Positions 42,785 through 52,616 of a stretch of 64,000 nt of DNA are shown piece after piece. Position numbers and translations under genes: made by a program. Each line of letters starts with the position of its first letter. Position 1 is the first letter of the stretch. The notes below the pieces were generated by a model. The model did not search any database. It saw only the letters and a program-made list of their open reading frames with translations, and was not told where the DNA came from. The DNA comes from Campylobacter concisus (GTDB lineage: Bacteria; Campylobacterota; Campylobacteria; Campylobacterales; Campylobacteraceae), in the NCBI RefSeq assembly GCF_003048535.1, contig NZ_PIRQ01000001.1, positions 62,001 through 126,000 of the forward strand, in the 5' to 3' direction.

Positions 42785-43539
42785 GGTCTTTCCTTTACTA
42801 TTTGGCTCTCGTTAAATTTGGCCTTTTTGACAAATTTTACGCCACCATCTTCTTGATACTCGTACTCTTCGTCAAATACTCTTGAAAATCCAAAGGTATC
42901 TTTCTCTTCAATATAAGCTGGATCGCGGTTCTCTTCGCCAATTTGCTCTCTAAATTCACGCCCAAAAATTTTATCCACCTCGTACCATTTGGCAGCCTCG
43001 TCACCAGTTAGCGGATAGCTCTTTAAGAGCGGGTGTGAGTGCCAGTCATCAGGCATTATAAGACGCTTTAAATTTGGATGATCTTTGATGAGAACGCCGC
43101 TTAGATCATACATCTCACGCTCAGCCCAGTTTGCGCTTTTATAAAGCTCGCAGACGCTTTTTAGCATTTCATCCTTTTTTACAAAGCATTTTACACGAGT
43201 GCGTCTATTTTTACTAACGCTAAGAAGCTGATAAAAGACCTCATATCCGCCTTTTGCACTTATAAAATCAAGTGCTGCAAGCTCGCTAAGTTGTTCGTAG
43301 CCAAAGCTTTTTAGTGTCTCAAGCGCTTTAAAATTTTCACTAGAATTTACATAAATTACAAGCTGATCAAACTCCACGTAGCTAGATAAAATTTCTACTC
43401 CGCTTTGCTCTAAGATGGCTAGCTCCTCATCAAATTTAGAACCTCTTGCCTCATCTTTTGGCGTCTGCTTTTCTATGTAAAATTTCTCTTTGTAATACTG
43501 CTTTTTTTGTAGATCATTATTTGGCTTATACTCTCTCAT
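42781..43539 (-). CDS. nuoC: Complex I subunit C (30-kDa type)
   Basis: 252 residues. Family signature is [39 protein letters not shown] around 140-180, described here by its key parts ExYD and HPxLxRxL. A 60-residue N-terminal extension is charged and a 40-residue tail follows YPL. It overlaps nuoB and nuoD by 4 bases each. Confidence 0.95.
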   Translation of the reverse strand: MREYKPNNDLQKKQYYKEKFYIEKQTPKDEARGSKFDEELAILEQSGVEILSSYVEFDQLVIYVNSSENFKALETLKSFGYEQLSELAALDFISAKGGYEVFYQLLSVSKNRRTRVKCFVKKDEMLKSVCELYKSANWAEREMYDLSGVLIKDHPNLKRLIMPDDWHSHPLLKSYPLTGDEAAKWYEVDKIFGREFREQIGEENRDPAYIEEKDTFGFSRVFDEEYEYQEDGGVKFVKKAKFNESQIVKERP

Positions 43540-44048
43540 ATATCTAGCTTTCTTGGCTTTTGCGCCCTAAATGCACTTTGCTTTCTTATCTTTTTTTGAA
43601 GCATCATAAGTGCATACTGAAGTGTCTCTGGGCGAGGAGCACAGCCTGGGATGTAGATATCAACTGGTATTATTCTATCCACACCTTGAACGGTAGAGTA
43701 GGTATTAAACATGCCGCCAGTATTTGCGCAGCTACCCATTGAGATGACCCATTTTGGCTCAGGCATCTGATCATAAAGACGCCTTGTAAACTCAGCGTGT
43801 TTTTTAGTTAGCGTGCCAGCTATAATCATCACCTCTGAGTGTCTTGGGCTAGCCCTAAAAATGGTGCCAAATCTATCAAAGTCATATCTGCTAGCGCCAC
43901 TTGCCATCATCTCGATCGCACAGCAAGCAAGTCCATAACTAAGCGCCCAAAGCGAGTTGCTCCTGCCCCATTGAACGAGCTTATCAACGGTTGTTAAAAC
44001 TACTGGCAAGCCACCATTTGCAGCGTAGTTTATCTGATGCTTTGCCAT
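43536..44048 (-). CDS. nuoB: Complex I subunit B (cluster N2)
   Basis: 170 residues. Cluster N2 ligands are the tandem cysteines in [10 protein letters not shown], one in MGSCANTGG and one in IPGCAPRPE. The overlap with nuoA is 19 bases. Confidence 0.97.
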   Translation of the reverse strand: MAKHQINYAANGGLPVVLTTVDKLVQWGRSNSLWALSYGLACCAIEMMASGASRYDFDRFGTIFRASPRHSEVMIIAGTLTKKHAEFTRRLYDQMPEPKWVISMGSCANTGGMFNTYSTVQGVDRIIPVDIYIPGCAPRPETLQYALMMLQKKIRKQSAFRAQKPRKLDI

Positions 44049-44419
44049 TTAAAGACTCCTTTTTGCCAAGCATAAGCAAAGCCGATAAGTAAAATCGCCA
44101 CAAAAAGCAACATTTCAATTAGTCCAAAAATTCCAAGTAGCCTAAAATCCACCGCCCACGGATACATAAAAATGACCTCAACATCAAACAAAATAAATAA
44201 AATTCCATAAAAAAAGTAGTGGATATTTATCTTATTTGGCTGTTTTACGGTGGTTGGACCACACTCATAAAAGCCAAGTTTTAGACGCTCGGTATTGCGG
44301 TTGGCTAGTTTTTTGCTTATTTTTGAAGATAAGAATGTTATTAAACAAAATGAACAAGTCGCTAGTAAAAGTATGATAAATGCGCCAAAATAGGTGCTTT
44401 CAAGCTCTGAATGTGACAT
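44030..44419 (-). CDS. nuoA: Complex I subunit A
   Basis: 129 residues, three helices. The conserved loop YECGPTT and the second helix [13 protein letters not shown], with its acidic residues, identify it. It is first in the 14-gene nuo operon; TAGAAT at 44449-44444 (minus strand) is a possible -10. Confidence 0.96.
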   Translation of the reverse strand: MSHSELESTYFGAFIILLLATCSFCLITFLSSKISKKLANRNTERLKLGFYECGPTTVKQPNKINIHYFFYGILFILFDVEVIFMYPWAVDFRLLGIFGLIEMLLFVAILLIGFAYAWQKGVFKWQSIR

Positions 44420-44524
44420 ACTTTGCCTTTTTTAATTTTTAAGATTCTACTAAATTTAAATTTATTTGAGCTTGAAACGGCTTAAGAGTAGGGTGAGTAT
44501 TGTGCTTTTGTGTAAAAATTACTC

Positions 44525-46159
44525 CTATTTTATCTTCTCAACTGCATCCTTTGCAGCACTTATTCGCTCGCTCTCGTCTAGCTCACGCACAAAGCCATCT
44601 TTTACCAAGATGATCCTAGTTGCTACATCAAAATAGCTATCATCGTGGCTAACAGCGATTATGCTGATGCCCTTACTTTGTAAAAATGGCAAAATTTCTT
44701 TATAAAATTTTCGCTTAAAGAGCGGATCTTGATCGGCTGCCCACTCATCTAGGATAAGGATAGAGCGGTGCTCTAAAATAGCTATTAAAAGACTTAGACG
44801 CTTTCGCTGACCGGTTGAGAGTTGCGTGGTGCTAAGCTTATTATCTATGACACTTACTTTTTTGTCGATCTCAAGCAAGGCTAAAAGCTCGTCTATTTCG
44901 TTTTGGCTAGCAAAGCCATTATGAGAAAGCGTTTGCGAAAATAGATAAAAATCAGCAAAAATAGCGCTAATCTTTGCCTGATAGCTTTGTAAATTTGCTT
45001 CATCTATCTTTGTGCTATCAAGATAAATTTCGCCACTACTTGGACGCATTAGTCCACAAAGTAAATTTATAAGTGTGCTTTTGCCACTACCATTTTTACC
45101 GATGATAAATGTTATCTCACCGCGTTTGATCTCTAAATTTACGTCTTTTAGGCTAAATTTGCTGTGAGTGTAGTTGAAATTTATATCTTTTATTTTTATG
45201 CTTTGCCAATTATCGCTTAGGCTATCGTCAAATTTAAATCCTTCCTTAAATTTATTTAGATTTAAGCTCATGATCTTTTCTAAACTTACTTTTGCGCTAA
45301 GTGCGGCTGGTATGGAGCCAACCATACTCATAAAAGAGCCTCTTAAAAATAGTATCGTTAGGCTGATGCTTAGTGCTGTTTGCAGGCTCGCCCAGTCAAA
45401 TGCCACGCATAAAAATACACAAAGTCCAACTGAGCCAAGAAGCATAATGTTTGTAAAATTATCACTTAATGCGTGATAAATATCGGCCTTTACCATATTT
45501 TGACGTTTTTTATCGCCTGTAAAATTTAACTCATCAAAGCAGACACTTGCCCTTGTTCTATTTAAACTAAGCTCTCTATGTCCCTCTACGATATCGTTGT
45601 AGTGCTTTTGTAATGCGTCATCTTGAACTCTAGAATACTTAAAATAAAGATGAATTTTTTTCATAAAAAGCGTATTTATAAAAAGAGTCACACCGATCCA
45701 AATGGATAAAAAGATAAAAATTTTTGGAGCGATTATACAAAGATAGATGCTAGCGCAGACGATAAAAACTAGGCTTTGTATAAAGCCAGTAGCGCTCATA
45801 AAGGCAAATGTGATCGTTTTTATGTCATTATTTAGGCTAGCTATGATCTTTGCCTTACCGATCTCGTTTATCACGCTATTTGGCGTATCTAAAATTTGCT
45901 TTACACTTTGATATCTTAGCTCGTAGATAAATTTATGTCCAAAATTTGTAAGCGATATATTTGCTACGATGGCGCTTATAAAAAATAAAAGTAAGACTGC
46001 TATAAATTTAATTGCAAGAATCGGGTCAAATTTTTTTAAGCTTACAAGCTCATTATTTATAAATGAAAGGGTCCAGACGCCAAGCCCGCTAAATACGAGC
46101 GTTAATAACACTATTTTAGAAATTTGGTAGATATTTTTTTTGATTAAATTTGCAAGCAT
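44525..46159 (-). CDS. ABC exporter, fused membrane and ATPase domains (SyrD/PvdE type)
   Basis: 544 residues. Residues 1-300 hold six hydrophobic helices. The ATPase has Walker A GKNGSGKST (near 345), signature LSTGQRKRL (SGG replaced by STG), and Walker B ILILDEW followed by AADQDP. This half-transporter layout matches cyclic-peptide or siderophore exporters such as SyrD and PvdE. The start abuts the end of the HemN-like gene, so they are probably co-expressed. The substrate is unknown. Confidence 0.85.
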   Translation of the reverse strand: MLANLIKKNIYQISKIVLLTLVFSGLGVWTLSFINNELVSLKKFDPILAIKFIAVLLLFFISAIVANISLTNFGHKFIYELRYQSVKQILDTPNSVINEIGKAKIIASLNNDIKTITFAFMSATGFIQSLVFIVCASIYLCIIAPKIFIFLSIWIGVTLFINTLFMKKIHLYFKYSRVQDDALQKHYNDIVEGHRELSLNRTRASVCFDELNFTGDKKRQNMVKADIYHALSDNFTNIMLLGSVGLCVFLCVAFDWASLQTALSISLTILFLRGSFMSMVGSIPAALSAKVSLEKIMSLNLNKFKEGFKFDDSLSDNWQSIKIKDINFNYTHSKFSLKDVNLEIKRGEITFIIGKNGSGKSTLINLLCGLMRPSSGEIYLDSTKIDEANLQSYQAKISAIFADFYLFSQTLSHNGFASQNEIDELLALLEIDKKVSVIDNKLSTTQLSTGQRKRLSLLIAILEHRSILILDEWAADQDPLFKRKFYKEILPFLQSKGISIIAVSHDDSYFDVATRIILVKDGFVRELDESERISAAKDAVEKIK

Positions 46160-47523
46160 TACATCGCAGCTCGCGGCTGAATGATATTTGGCTCATACCT
46201 TTGTTCAGTATTTTCGCTCATTATGCGAAGTACCTTGCTTCGTTTTATCTTAGCGTCATCTTTAAATATCGCACGAACTTTGTCCATGCCAGCATAAAAA
46301 TCACGCATAAGCACGATGCAGATATATTTGCCAAAAAATGTCGGCTTAATAATGCCATTTTCTTCGTATATCGCATTTACAAGCTTAAGTAAGCTAAGCT
46401 CCATAAATAAGGCCTTGTTAATGTTTGTGTTATTTTCATCGTTATATCTTTTAATATCAACTCCGCCATCAAAAAGCCTTGTTAAAAACGTGTATTTAAG
46501 TCTCTCTTTCTTGCTAAAACCACATTTTGCGATAACTGGGCTTTGTCTATTTTTTATCCTTTTGCCGTATTCAAGTAGATTAAACGCGTTTATTACAAGC
46601 TCGCCATTAAGAAAACTAAATGCTCCGCTACCAACGCCAAGATACTCTAAATTTGAGCCAACATATTCGTCGCGAAGGTCAGCACTTTTTTCGTTTGAAA
46701 ATGCCCAAGCATTGCTTTGTTTGTAGTCGCTTTTGCTAAATTCTTCAGTGATTATCTCATAGAATTCACGCTCGTTATCTACATTTGAAACACCAAGTGA
46801 GCGAGCTATATTCTCTCTTGTTAGCTCTGATTTCATAAGTGGATAGAAGGTGATCTGCTGCGGAGAGATCGATTTTGCAGTATTTATGTCGTTTATAAGC
46901 TGCTCTTTTGTTTGATTTGGGAGGTTAAAGATGAGATCCAGGCTAATGACCGGGATCTTACCAAGAGCGAGCTCAAGCTTTCTTTTTATCTCCTTGGCTG
47001 AGCCAAATTTTTCGTATCTGCCAACTCTTTTTAACGTTTCATCATCAAAGCTTTGTACACCCACGCTTAGTCGATCAATTAATCCATCAAATCTGGCTAA
47101 ACTCTCGGGTGAGATGTGATTTGGATCGCTTTCTGCTGAAATTTCATCTATACTAAAAAGCTCTTTTGCAAGCTTAAGTGTTTTCTCAAGCTCAGGCTCA
47201 TTTATAAGCGTTGTGCCACCACCAACATAAAGTGAATCAAAGTCAAATCCAGCCTCTTTAACCTGTTTCATCTCTTCACGTAAATTTTCAAAGTAAATTT
47301 TTGCAAGCTCTTGCTCATAGTGGTACTTATGAAACGAGCAATATGGACAGAATGTGTGACAAAATGGTACATGTGCGTAGAGCATATACTTTTTGTCTTT
47401 TTTGGGAGTTTTGGTGTAGGTTGTGGTTAAAATGTCTATATTAAATTCATTATATAGCGATCTTTGAATAGAATTATGAGCGTAATTTACGGCAAAATTT
47501 TCGACAATATTTTTAAAGATCAT
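46159..47523 (-). CDS. Radical SAM protein of the coproporphyrinogen III oxidase (HemN/HutW) family
   Basis: 454 residues. The radical SAM cluster motif CHTFCPYC (CxxxCxxC) is near residue 56, followed by YVGGGTTLINEPEL, DRLSVGVQSFDDETL and LDLIFNLPNQTKEQL, all typical of HemN-like enzymes. HemN-like enzymes also include HemW, a haem chaperone, and ChuW/HutW, which opens haem anaerobically to release iron. The tail beyond 380 lacks clear HemN identity. Pairing with an ABC exporter suggests a dedicated role, possibly haem use, but this is inference. Confidence 0.8.
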   Translation of the reverse strand: MIFKNIVENFAVNYAHNSIQRSLYNEFNIDILTTTYTKTPKKDKKYMLYAHVPFCHTFCPYCSFHKYHYEQELAKIYFENLREEMKQVKEAGFDFDSLYVGGGTTLINEPELEKTLKLAKELFSIDEISAESDPNHISPESLARFDGLIDRLSVGVQSFDDETLKRVGRYEKFGSAKEIKRKLELALGKIPVISLDLIFNLPNQTKEQLINDINTAKSISPQQITFYPLMKSELTRENIARSLGVSNVDNEREFYEIITEEFSKSDYKQSNAWAFSNEKSADLRDEYVGSNLEYLGVGSGAFSFLNGELVINAFNLLEYGKRIKNRQSPVIAKCGFSKKERLKYTFLTRLFDGGVDIKRYNDENNTNINKALFMELSLLKLVNAIYEENGIIKPTFFGKYICIVLMRDFYAGMDKVRAIFKDDAKIKRSKVLRIMSENTEQRYEPNIIQPRAAM

Positions 47524-47708
47524 AACTAATCGCCTTAAATAAGTTTGGTTTTAAATTGATGTGTTAGGATAGCTAACTTTTAATAAATTTAGCCTTGTGC
47601 TAAAGAAAATTTTGGCTTAGCCAGATAAATTTGGCCTATAAATTTTTAATTTTTTGAATCCGCAAATTTCACATATATATTAAATTTTTCTCCCAAAGCT
47701 TAAGGATT

Positions 47709-49379
47709 TTACTCATTGGCTCTTGAGATGATCTTGCTCGAGTCAAGCTCAAATTTCTCTCCGTCTTTTGTTTCTAAATAATAAAATTTACCAAGAGTTG
47801 AAATAGCTTTTATATTGTGAAGCCAAATAGTATCACCATGCTGTTCTGTGTAAGTTATGTGTTCTTTTTCCTTCATCTTAACAGTAATACCTCCTTTTTG
47901 AATCGCCTTTTTATATATTGTATTCTCATATATGTCACAATATAACATATTGTTTCGATATATTATATTTGAAGCTTTTTCTAAGTCTTTAAGTTCTTTA
48001 TCCTGATAAAAGAAACTTAGATATCTCGGTGAAATACTCAGGTTTAAATAATTATTGTTATCCTTGATGCTTAGAGTGTTATTGGTATATGAAAGAGCTG
48101 TACTATTTTCAAATTGAGATATTTTACTAATATCATAAATTTTCTCCGGCAAAGCCCCCGCTGAACTTTTTTCAATTATTAGATACTTATAATTAACATT
48201 ACTTATTTCAAGCCAACTTGCTACTTGACTTGTAAATAACATAGGAGAATAAAATATTCCTGCAGTTAATATAGCCAATAGTAGCCACTTAAAATCACCG
48301 TTATTATATATTTTTCTTATTCCATAGAAATACAAGCAGCAATAAACAATAAGTACTATTACTGCGATAATCGCAAAAACATAAATTTTTTCATAATAAA
48401 AATAGCCAGGGATACAAAGTAATATTACCATCTGTACTATAAATAGTCCACGTGATATTAAATGGTGCGAATATGAAATAATAGGTATGACCAAAAGTAA
48501 AAAAATAACTGACGATACAGAAAATAGTATCATGCCAACATAAATTATTTCAGATCCACTTAAAGTAGGAAAATACCTTAATTCAACTCCAAAATATTTA
48601 AAATACAAAATCATACTAAACAAACTAATACCAGACAGTATCAGCGGTTGGAATTTTAAAAAAGTGTTTAAATGATCTTTAATGCTTTTTTGTTCAAAAG
48701 AATTTGTCAAGTAGTATTTAAAATGCTTGTTGAAAAATAATTCATTTTTTATTTTGATAGCTTCATTGTTTAACAACTCTTCTTTCTTTTTTTTAATAAA
48801 CTTATCACTAAACTTTTCTTTTACTATTCCTTTGTTAAATAATTCTTTTTTAATTTCATCAGTTATTGATATTTCTTCATCTTTTTTTATGTTACTTAAT
48901 GCTTCTAATATCTTTGCTTGTGGTGAGCCTTTACAATCACAATTACAGAAAGTATCCTCCAAAATGTCTTTAATCTTATTTAAGGTATTTTTATTATAAC
49001 AAAGTGGATAAGAAAAAAGATTTTCAAGTTTATTACATAATTCTTTTTTTATGTTAGGTATATTTTCATCTAATAATTTATCTGATTCTAATATTTTCTT
49101 TTTGTCTTCAGAATTTATTTCATGAATAACATTTATCTTATTATTTTTAATTTCTAAGATTTTTAAACTTATCTGATATCCTATATCTTTTAATTCTTTA
49201 GTAAAATCGTTAGAATCTTTTTCACCTAACTTCAAATATAGTTTTTTTTCTTTGTTTAGAAGTGCTACTAATTGATTGTATTTATCTAGTTCTTTAAAGT
49301 TTTTTCTTAAAAAATCTATAAATTCGTCTATTCTGCTAATATTTTTATCTTTTTCATCTAAAATCTTTTTATAGTTCAA
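47709..49379 (-). CDS. Unrecognised membrane protein with coiled-coil N-terminus
   Basis: 556 residues, no family recognised. Residues 1-235 are charged and probably coiled-coil, with a CNCDC cluster near residue 149. Residues 240-405 hold five or so hydrophobic helices, and the remaining 150 residues should be a soluble domain rich in beta strands. Its base composition is strikingly AT-rich next to the genes on either side, and codon use is unlike the nuo genes. It may have been acquired by transfer. An upstream gene (DUF2314-ankyrin) begins 35 bases away. Confidence 0.65.
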   Translation of the reverse strand: MNYKKILDEKDKNISRIDEFIDFLRKNFKELDKYNQLVALLNKEKKLYLKLGEKDSNDFTKELKDIGYQISLKILEIKNNKINVIHEINSEDKKKILESDKLLDENIPNIKKELCNKLENLFSYPLCYNKNTLNKIKDILEDTFCNCDCKGSPQAKILEALSNIKKDEEISITDEIKKELFNKGIVKEKFSDKFIKKKKEELLNNEAIKIKNELFFNKHFKYYLTNSFEQKSIKDHLNTFLKFQPLILSGISLFSMILYFKYFGVELRYFPTLSGSEIIYVGMILFSVSSVIFLLLVIPIISYSHHLISRGLFIVQMVILLCIPGYFYYEKIYVFAIIAVIVLIVYCCLYFYGIRKIYNNGDFKWLLLAILTAGIFYSPMLFTSQVASWLEISNVNYKYLIIEKSSAGALPEKIYDISKISQFENSTALSYTNNTLSIKDNNNYLNLSISPRYLSFFYQDKELKDLEKASNIIYRNNMLYCDIYENTIYKKAIQKGGITVKMKEKEHITYTEQHGDTIWLHNIKAISTLGKFYYLETKDGEKFELDSSKIISRANE

Positions 49380-49413
49380 ATTTTACCTACTCTATTTAAA
49401 TTTACAAATTTAA

Positions 49414-50205
49414 CTAGCTAAGCACCTTTACGATTTGCTCCCAACCCATTTGCTTGGCAAATTCAGCAGCCGTTTTGCCACTTTTTGTGCGAGCATTTTT
49501 ATCAGCGCCGTTTTCTAGCAAAAGATTTACAAGATTTAAATTTCCAGCGATCGCCTCGTGGTGAAGCTGCGTATAGCCAAATTCATCGGCATCTGTGACC
49601 ATACTTGGATGCTCTTTTATGTACTGCTCCACCTGTTCATGCGTATTTTTGCTCATTGGATGCTCTATCAAATTTTCAGGGTGCTCTTTTTGCTCGAAAA
49701 CTACCAAAATATCATTAAAATCTCCAAAATCAAGCCCCCACGCTTTATCGTGCTCTTTTAGCTCTTTCTTTTGCATTCGTGAGCGCATCGCCTGCACGCT
49801 AAATCCGCCGTATGCACACCCGTCAATGGCAAAGAGCCAGTCGCTCATCTCATCTATCTTCGCGCTTACTTGATCGCCTACTTTTACGTTTTGCACTACA
49901 TCAGGCTCATTTACAAGCGTGCCATATATCGTTTCGCCGTCAAATTCCACATCGTCTATCCACATGTGTTCACCGACTTCTTCGCCATTTACGACATCTA
50001 GGAAGCAAATTTTTACCATCGCATAGTCAAGTGCCGGTACGATCCTGTGGCGTTCCCAGTAAACTTCACGCCAAAAATATCTAAAGCTCTCACGAGCTTG
50101 CTCAAATGCACGCTGCATATAGTCTTCGTCGCTACTTACAAAATAGATCGGCATCTGCTTGCCAAGATCGATTTGCTTACCGAGAATTTTCTTAAAAAAG
50201 CTCAT
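49414..50205 (-). CDS. DUF2314 protein with C-terminal ankyrin repeats
   Basis: 263 residues. Residues 25-150 match the DUF2314 pattern, with a conserved EHMWI and a later DGETIYGTLVNEP and KVGDQV core. Residues 200-263 are two ankyrin repeats (FGYTQLHHEAIAGNLNLVNLLLENGADKN is the first, quoted by its key TxLHxAxxxG pattern). There is no signal peptide, so it is cytoplasmic. DUF2314 proteins are often found near toxin-immunity genes, but function is unknown. It precedes the unrecognised membrane protein on the same strand. Confidence 0.78.
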   Translation of the reverse strand: MSFFKKILGKQIDLGKQMPIYFVSSDEDYMQRAFEQARESFRYFWREVYWERHRIVPALDYAMVKICFLDVVNGEEVGEHMWIDDVEFDGETIYGTLVNEPDVVQNVKVGDQVSAKIDEMSDWLFAIDGCAYGGFSVQAMRSRMQKKELKEHDKAWGLDFGDFNDILVVFEQKEHPENLIEHPMSKNTHEQVEQYIKEHPSMVTDADEFGYTQLHHEAIAGNLNLVNLLLENGADKNARTKSGKTAAEFAKQMGWEQIVKVLS

Positions 50206-50406
50206 TTTTTTGTCCTTAGTGAAATAAATTTAATTGCAAATTTGTAAAAATACTGCCGAAGTCAAATACAAAAACCCGCCAAATTTTAAAAAATAAAAAC
50301 GTAAAATGAATTTAAATATTACGACGAAAAATTAAGCAAGCGCTAGCCATATAGCCTGCAGAGCGAAAATTTTCTAGCCATTTAAAGCCACTCACGATAT
50401 GATGTA

Positions 50407-50904
50407 TTATTTTAAATTTTTAAAACTGATCGGAAGCTCCAAATTTAACCCCCTCACCAGCTTTATGCACTCCTGCAGATCATCTATGCTTTTGCTTGTC
50501 ACTCTGATCTCTTCGCCCCTGATCTGCGCGCTCACCTTGATCTTTGAGTCTTTGATCGCTTTTGTGATCTTTTTTGAGTTTTCGCCATCAAGCGTGTCGT
50601 TTAGCTTTAGTATCGCCTTTAAATTTCTACCACTTGCTGGCTCTCTTTTTGTCTCTGTGATCGCAACTGGTGGGATGTTGCGCTTGATGAGCTTTGAGAT
50701 CACGATGTCTTTTAGTGCGTCAATCTTGTTGTCGCTTGAGCTAAGAAGCGTGATAAATTTCTCTTTTTCGTTTAGCTCGACTTCAGCTGCAAGTCCTTTA
50801 AAATCATATCTCGCAGCGATCTCTTTTTTTGCTGTCTCAAGAGCATTTTTGACCTCCATCATATCGACCTCGGCACTTATATCAAAACTATGCTCAGTTG
50901 CCAT
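50407..50904 (-). CDS. yajQ: YajQ-family nucleotide-binding protein
   Basis: 165 residues from ATG at 50904 ([14 protein letters not shown]); a longer frame to 50949 lacks family support. Two ferredoxin-like alpha-beta domains follow the UPF0234 pattern with RYDFKG near residue 31 and [18 protein letters not shown] near the end. YajQ relatives bind RNA or c-di-GMP in some bacteria. The start is 16 bases after its upstream neighbour. Confidence 0.93.
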   Translation of the reverse strand: MATEHSFDISAEVDMMEVKNALETAKKEIAARYDFKGLAAEVELNEKEKFITLLSSSDNKIDALKDIVISKLIKRNIPPVAITETKREPASGRNLKAILKLNDTLDGENSKKITKAIKDSKIKVSAQIRGEEIRVTSKSIDDLQECIKLVRGLNLELPISFKNLK

Positions 50905-50920
50905 TTTTATCCTTTCAAAT

Positions 50921-51679
50921 TTATTTAAATAGCCCTTTGATCTTCTCAAAAAGTGACTTTTTGCCAGTCTCTTCTTGCTTTATCGCCTCGCCAATCTGCT
51001 GCACCGCGGTCTGTGCGTAGATGATAGCGCCCTTTGGATCGCAGTTAAAGAGGTTTGAATATGAGTTTGATTTGTTTAGATCAAGTGGATTTGGCTCCAT
51101 GACCTCTGTGGCCTCAAGTAGGCCTGTTTCTAGCTCGCATGCATAGTTTAGCGCATCTAAAAATGCAGGTAAATTTTGCGCATAAAAGCCATCAATCGCT
51201 TCTTTTATCTCGCCATCCGTTTCATAGTCAGCCTTTAGTTTAGCTACGTTTTTAGCACTCACATAAGCACCACAACAGTAGTTTTCGGTGATCTCATTAT
51301 AAATTTCACCACTAAATTTATCCAAAAACTTGCTTGGTAAAATTTCTCGCCAGTTGCTAATGTAGTTTTTAAATTTCTTATTTTGCTGTACCAAAGAGCT
51401 TAGTGCTGTGCCGCGAGTGTAGAAATACTTTCTAAAAAATCCTTGTGTGACGGCGATACAAAAGCCGTGAGTTTTGTTAAAAATTTCATCGTCTTTATAC
51501 TGCAACGCAGCACTTAGCGTATCTTTGTACTTTTGGGCGTAAAATTCCTCTACGCCGGCCTTTGTTGCAAGTGCTAAAACCTCGTCAAATTTACCAGCCC
51601 TTGCAAGCTCAAGTGCCTCAAAATACCACTTTGAAATTTCATCTTCGCTAATGGCGTGATAGCTTATATCATAGCCCAT
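50921..51679 (-). CDS. Conserved-looking hypothetical protein
   Basis: 252 residues, no signal peptide or membrane helices. The sequence is largely helical and ends in a lysine-rich tail. A cluster of Tyr and Cys residues sits near 130 ([10 protein letters not shown]). I recognise no domain. It abuts the dehydrogenase stop by one base and precedes yajQ, so it may be part of the same operon. Confidence 0.65.
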   Translation of the reverse strand: MGYDISYHAISEDEISKWYFEALELARAGKFDEVLALATKAGVEEFYAQKYKDTLSAALQYKDDEIFNKTHGFCIAVTQGFFRKYFYTRGTALSSLVQQNKKFKNYISNWREILPSKFLDKFSGEIYNEITENYCCGAYVSAKNVAKLKADYETDGEIKEAIDGFYAQNLPAFLDALNYACELETGLLEATEVMEPNPLDLNKSNSYSNLFNCDPKGAIIYAQTAVQQIGEAIKQEETGKKSLFEKIKGLFK

Positions 51680-52614
51680 TATCTGCTCTCCTTTATGAAA
51701 TTTTCGATGTTTGTGACAATCTTTGCGATGAGTGTCTTTCTAGCTTCCAAACTACCCCATGCTACGTGCGGCGTGATGAGTAGATTTGACTTCTTTTTTA
51801 CATTTAAAAATGGGCTATTTTCACTCATCGGCTCACGCTCCAAAACGTCCGTACCAAAGCGTAATTTTCTCTCATCTATCGCCCTTGCCATAGCCGCTTC
51901 ATCCACTATGCCGCCACGTCCTAAATTTAGTACTATCGCCTCATCTTTTAGCAAATTTATTTCATTTGCGCCTAGTAAATTTCTAGTCTTTTCATTTAGC
52001 GGTGCGTGTATGCTGATGATGTCACTGCTTCTTAGTAGCTCGTCTAAGCCTTTTTGCTTAAATTCGCTATTTTTATTTGCTCCGCTTGTCGAGTAGTAGC
52101 TCACGTTTGCGCCAAATGCACGTGCCACTGCCGCCACGCTACGTCCTATCTCGCCAAGGCCGATGATGCCAAATTCTTTGCCAGCGATCTCGCTGATAGC
52201 TGCACCAAGATAGGTGAAAATTTCACTCTTCACCCACTCACCATTTTTTACGTACTCATCATAAAATTTTATGTGATTTGTCAGCTCAAAAAGCATCGCA
52301 AATGTGTGCTGCACGACGCTTGCTGTTGAGTAGCCAGCTACGTTTTTAACAGCTATGTTTTTAGCTTTTGCGTGCACTAGATCGACATTGTTCATCCCAG
52401 TTGCGCTTATGCAGATAAGCTTTAAATTTGTCGCGTCCATTACGGCTTTGTTGATGACGACCTTGTTTGTAATGACGACATCAACGCCTTTTAGACGAGG
52501 CACGACCTCTTCGCTTTTTGTTTTTTGGTAGCTGATAAACTCGCCAAATTTCTTAAAAACACTAAGATCAACGTTTTCTCCCAGCGTTGCCGCGTCTAAA
52601 CAAACGATCTTCAT
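51679..52614 (-). CDS. D-isomer-specific 2-hydroxyacid dehydrogenase
   Basis: 311 residues. The NAD-binding motif GLGEIGRSVA is near 150. The catalytic arginine is in NLGRGGIVD, the glutamate in LEREPMSENSP, and the histidine in ITPHVAWGS. It resembles hydroxypyruvate/glycerate dehydrogenases; the exact substrate cannot be fixed from sequence. It lies 2 bases after the glutathionylspermidine-synthase-like gene, the same order as in C. jejuni (Cj0372, Cj0373). Confidence 0.9.
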   Translation of the reverse strand: MKIVCLDAATLGENVDLSVFKKFGEFISYQKTKSEEVVPRLKGVDVVITNKVVINKAVMDATNLKLICISATGMNNVDLVHAKAKNIAVKNVAGYSTASVVQHTFAMLFELTNHIKFYDEYVKNGEWVKSEIFTYLGAAISEIAGKEFGIIGLGEIGRSVAAVARAFGANVSYYSTSGANKNSEFKQKGLDELLRSSDIISIHAPLNEKTRNLLGANEINLLKDEAIVLNLGRGGIVDEAAMARAIDERKLRFGTDVLEREPMSENSPFLNVKKKSNLLITPHVAWGSLEARKTLIAKIVTNIENFIKESR

Positions 52615-52616
52615 CT

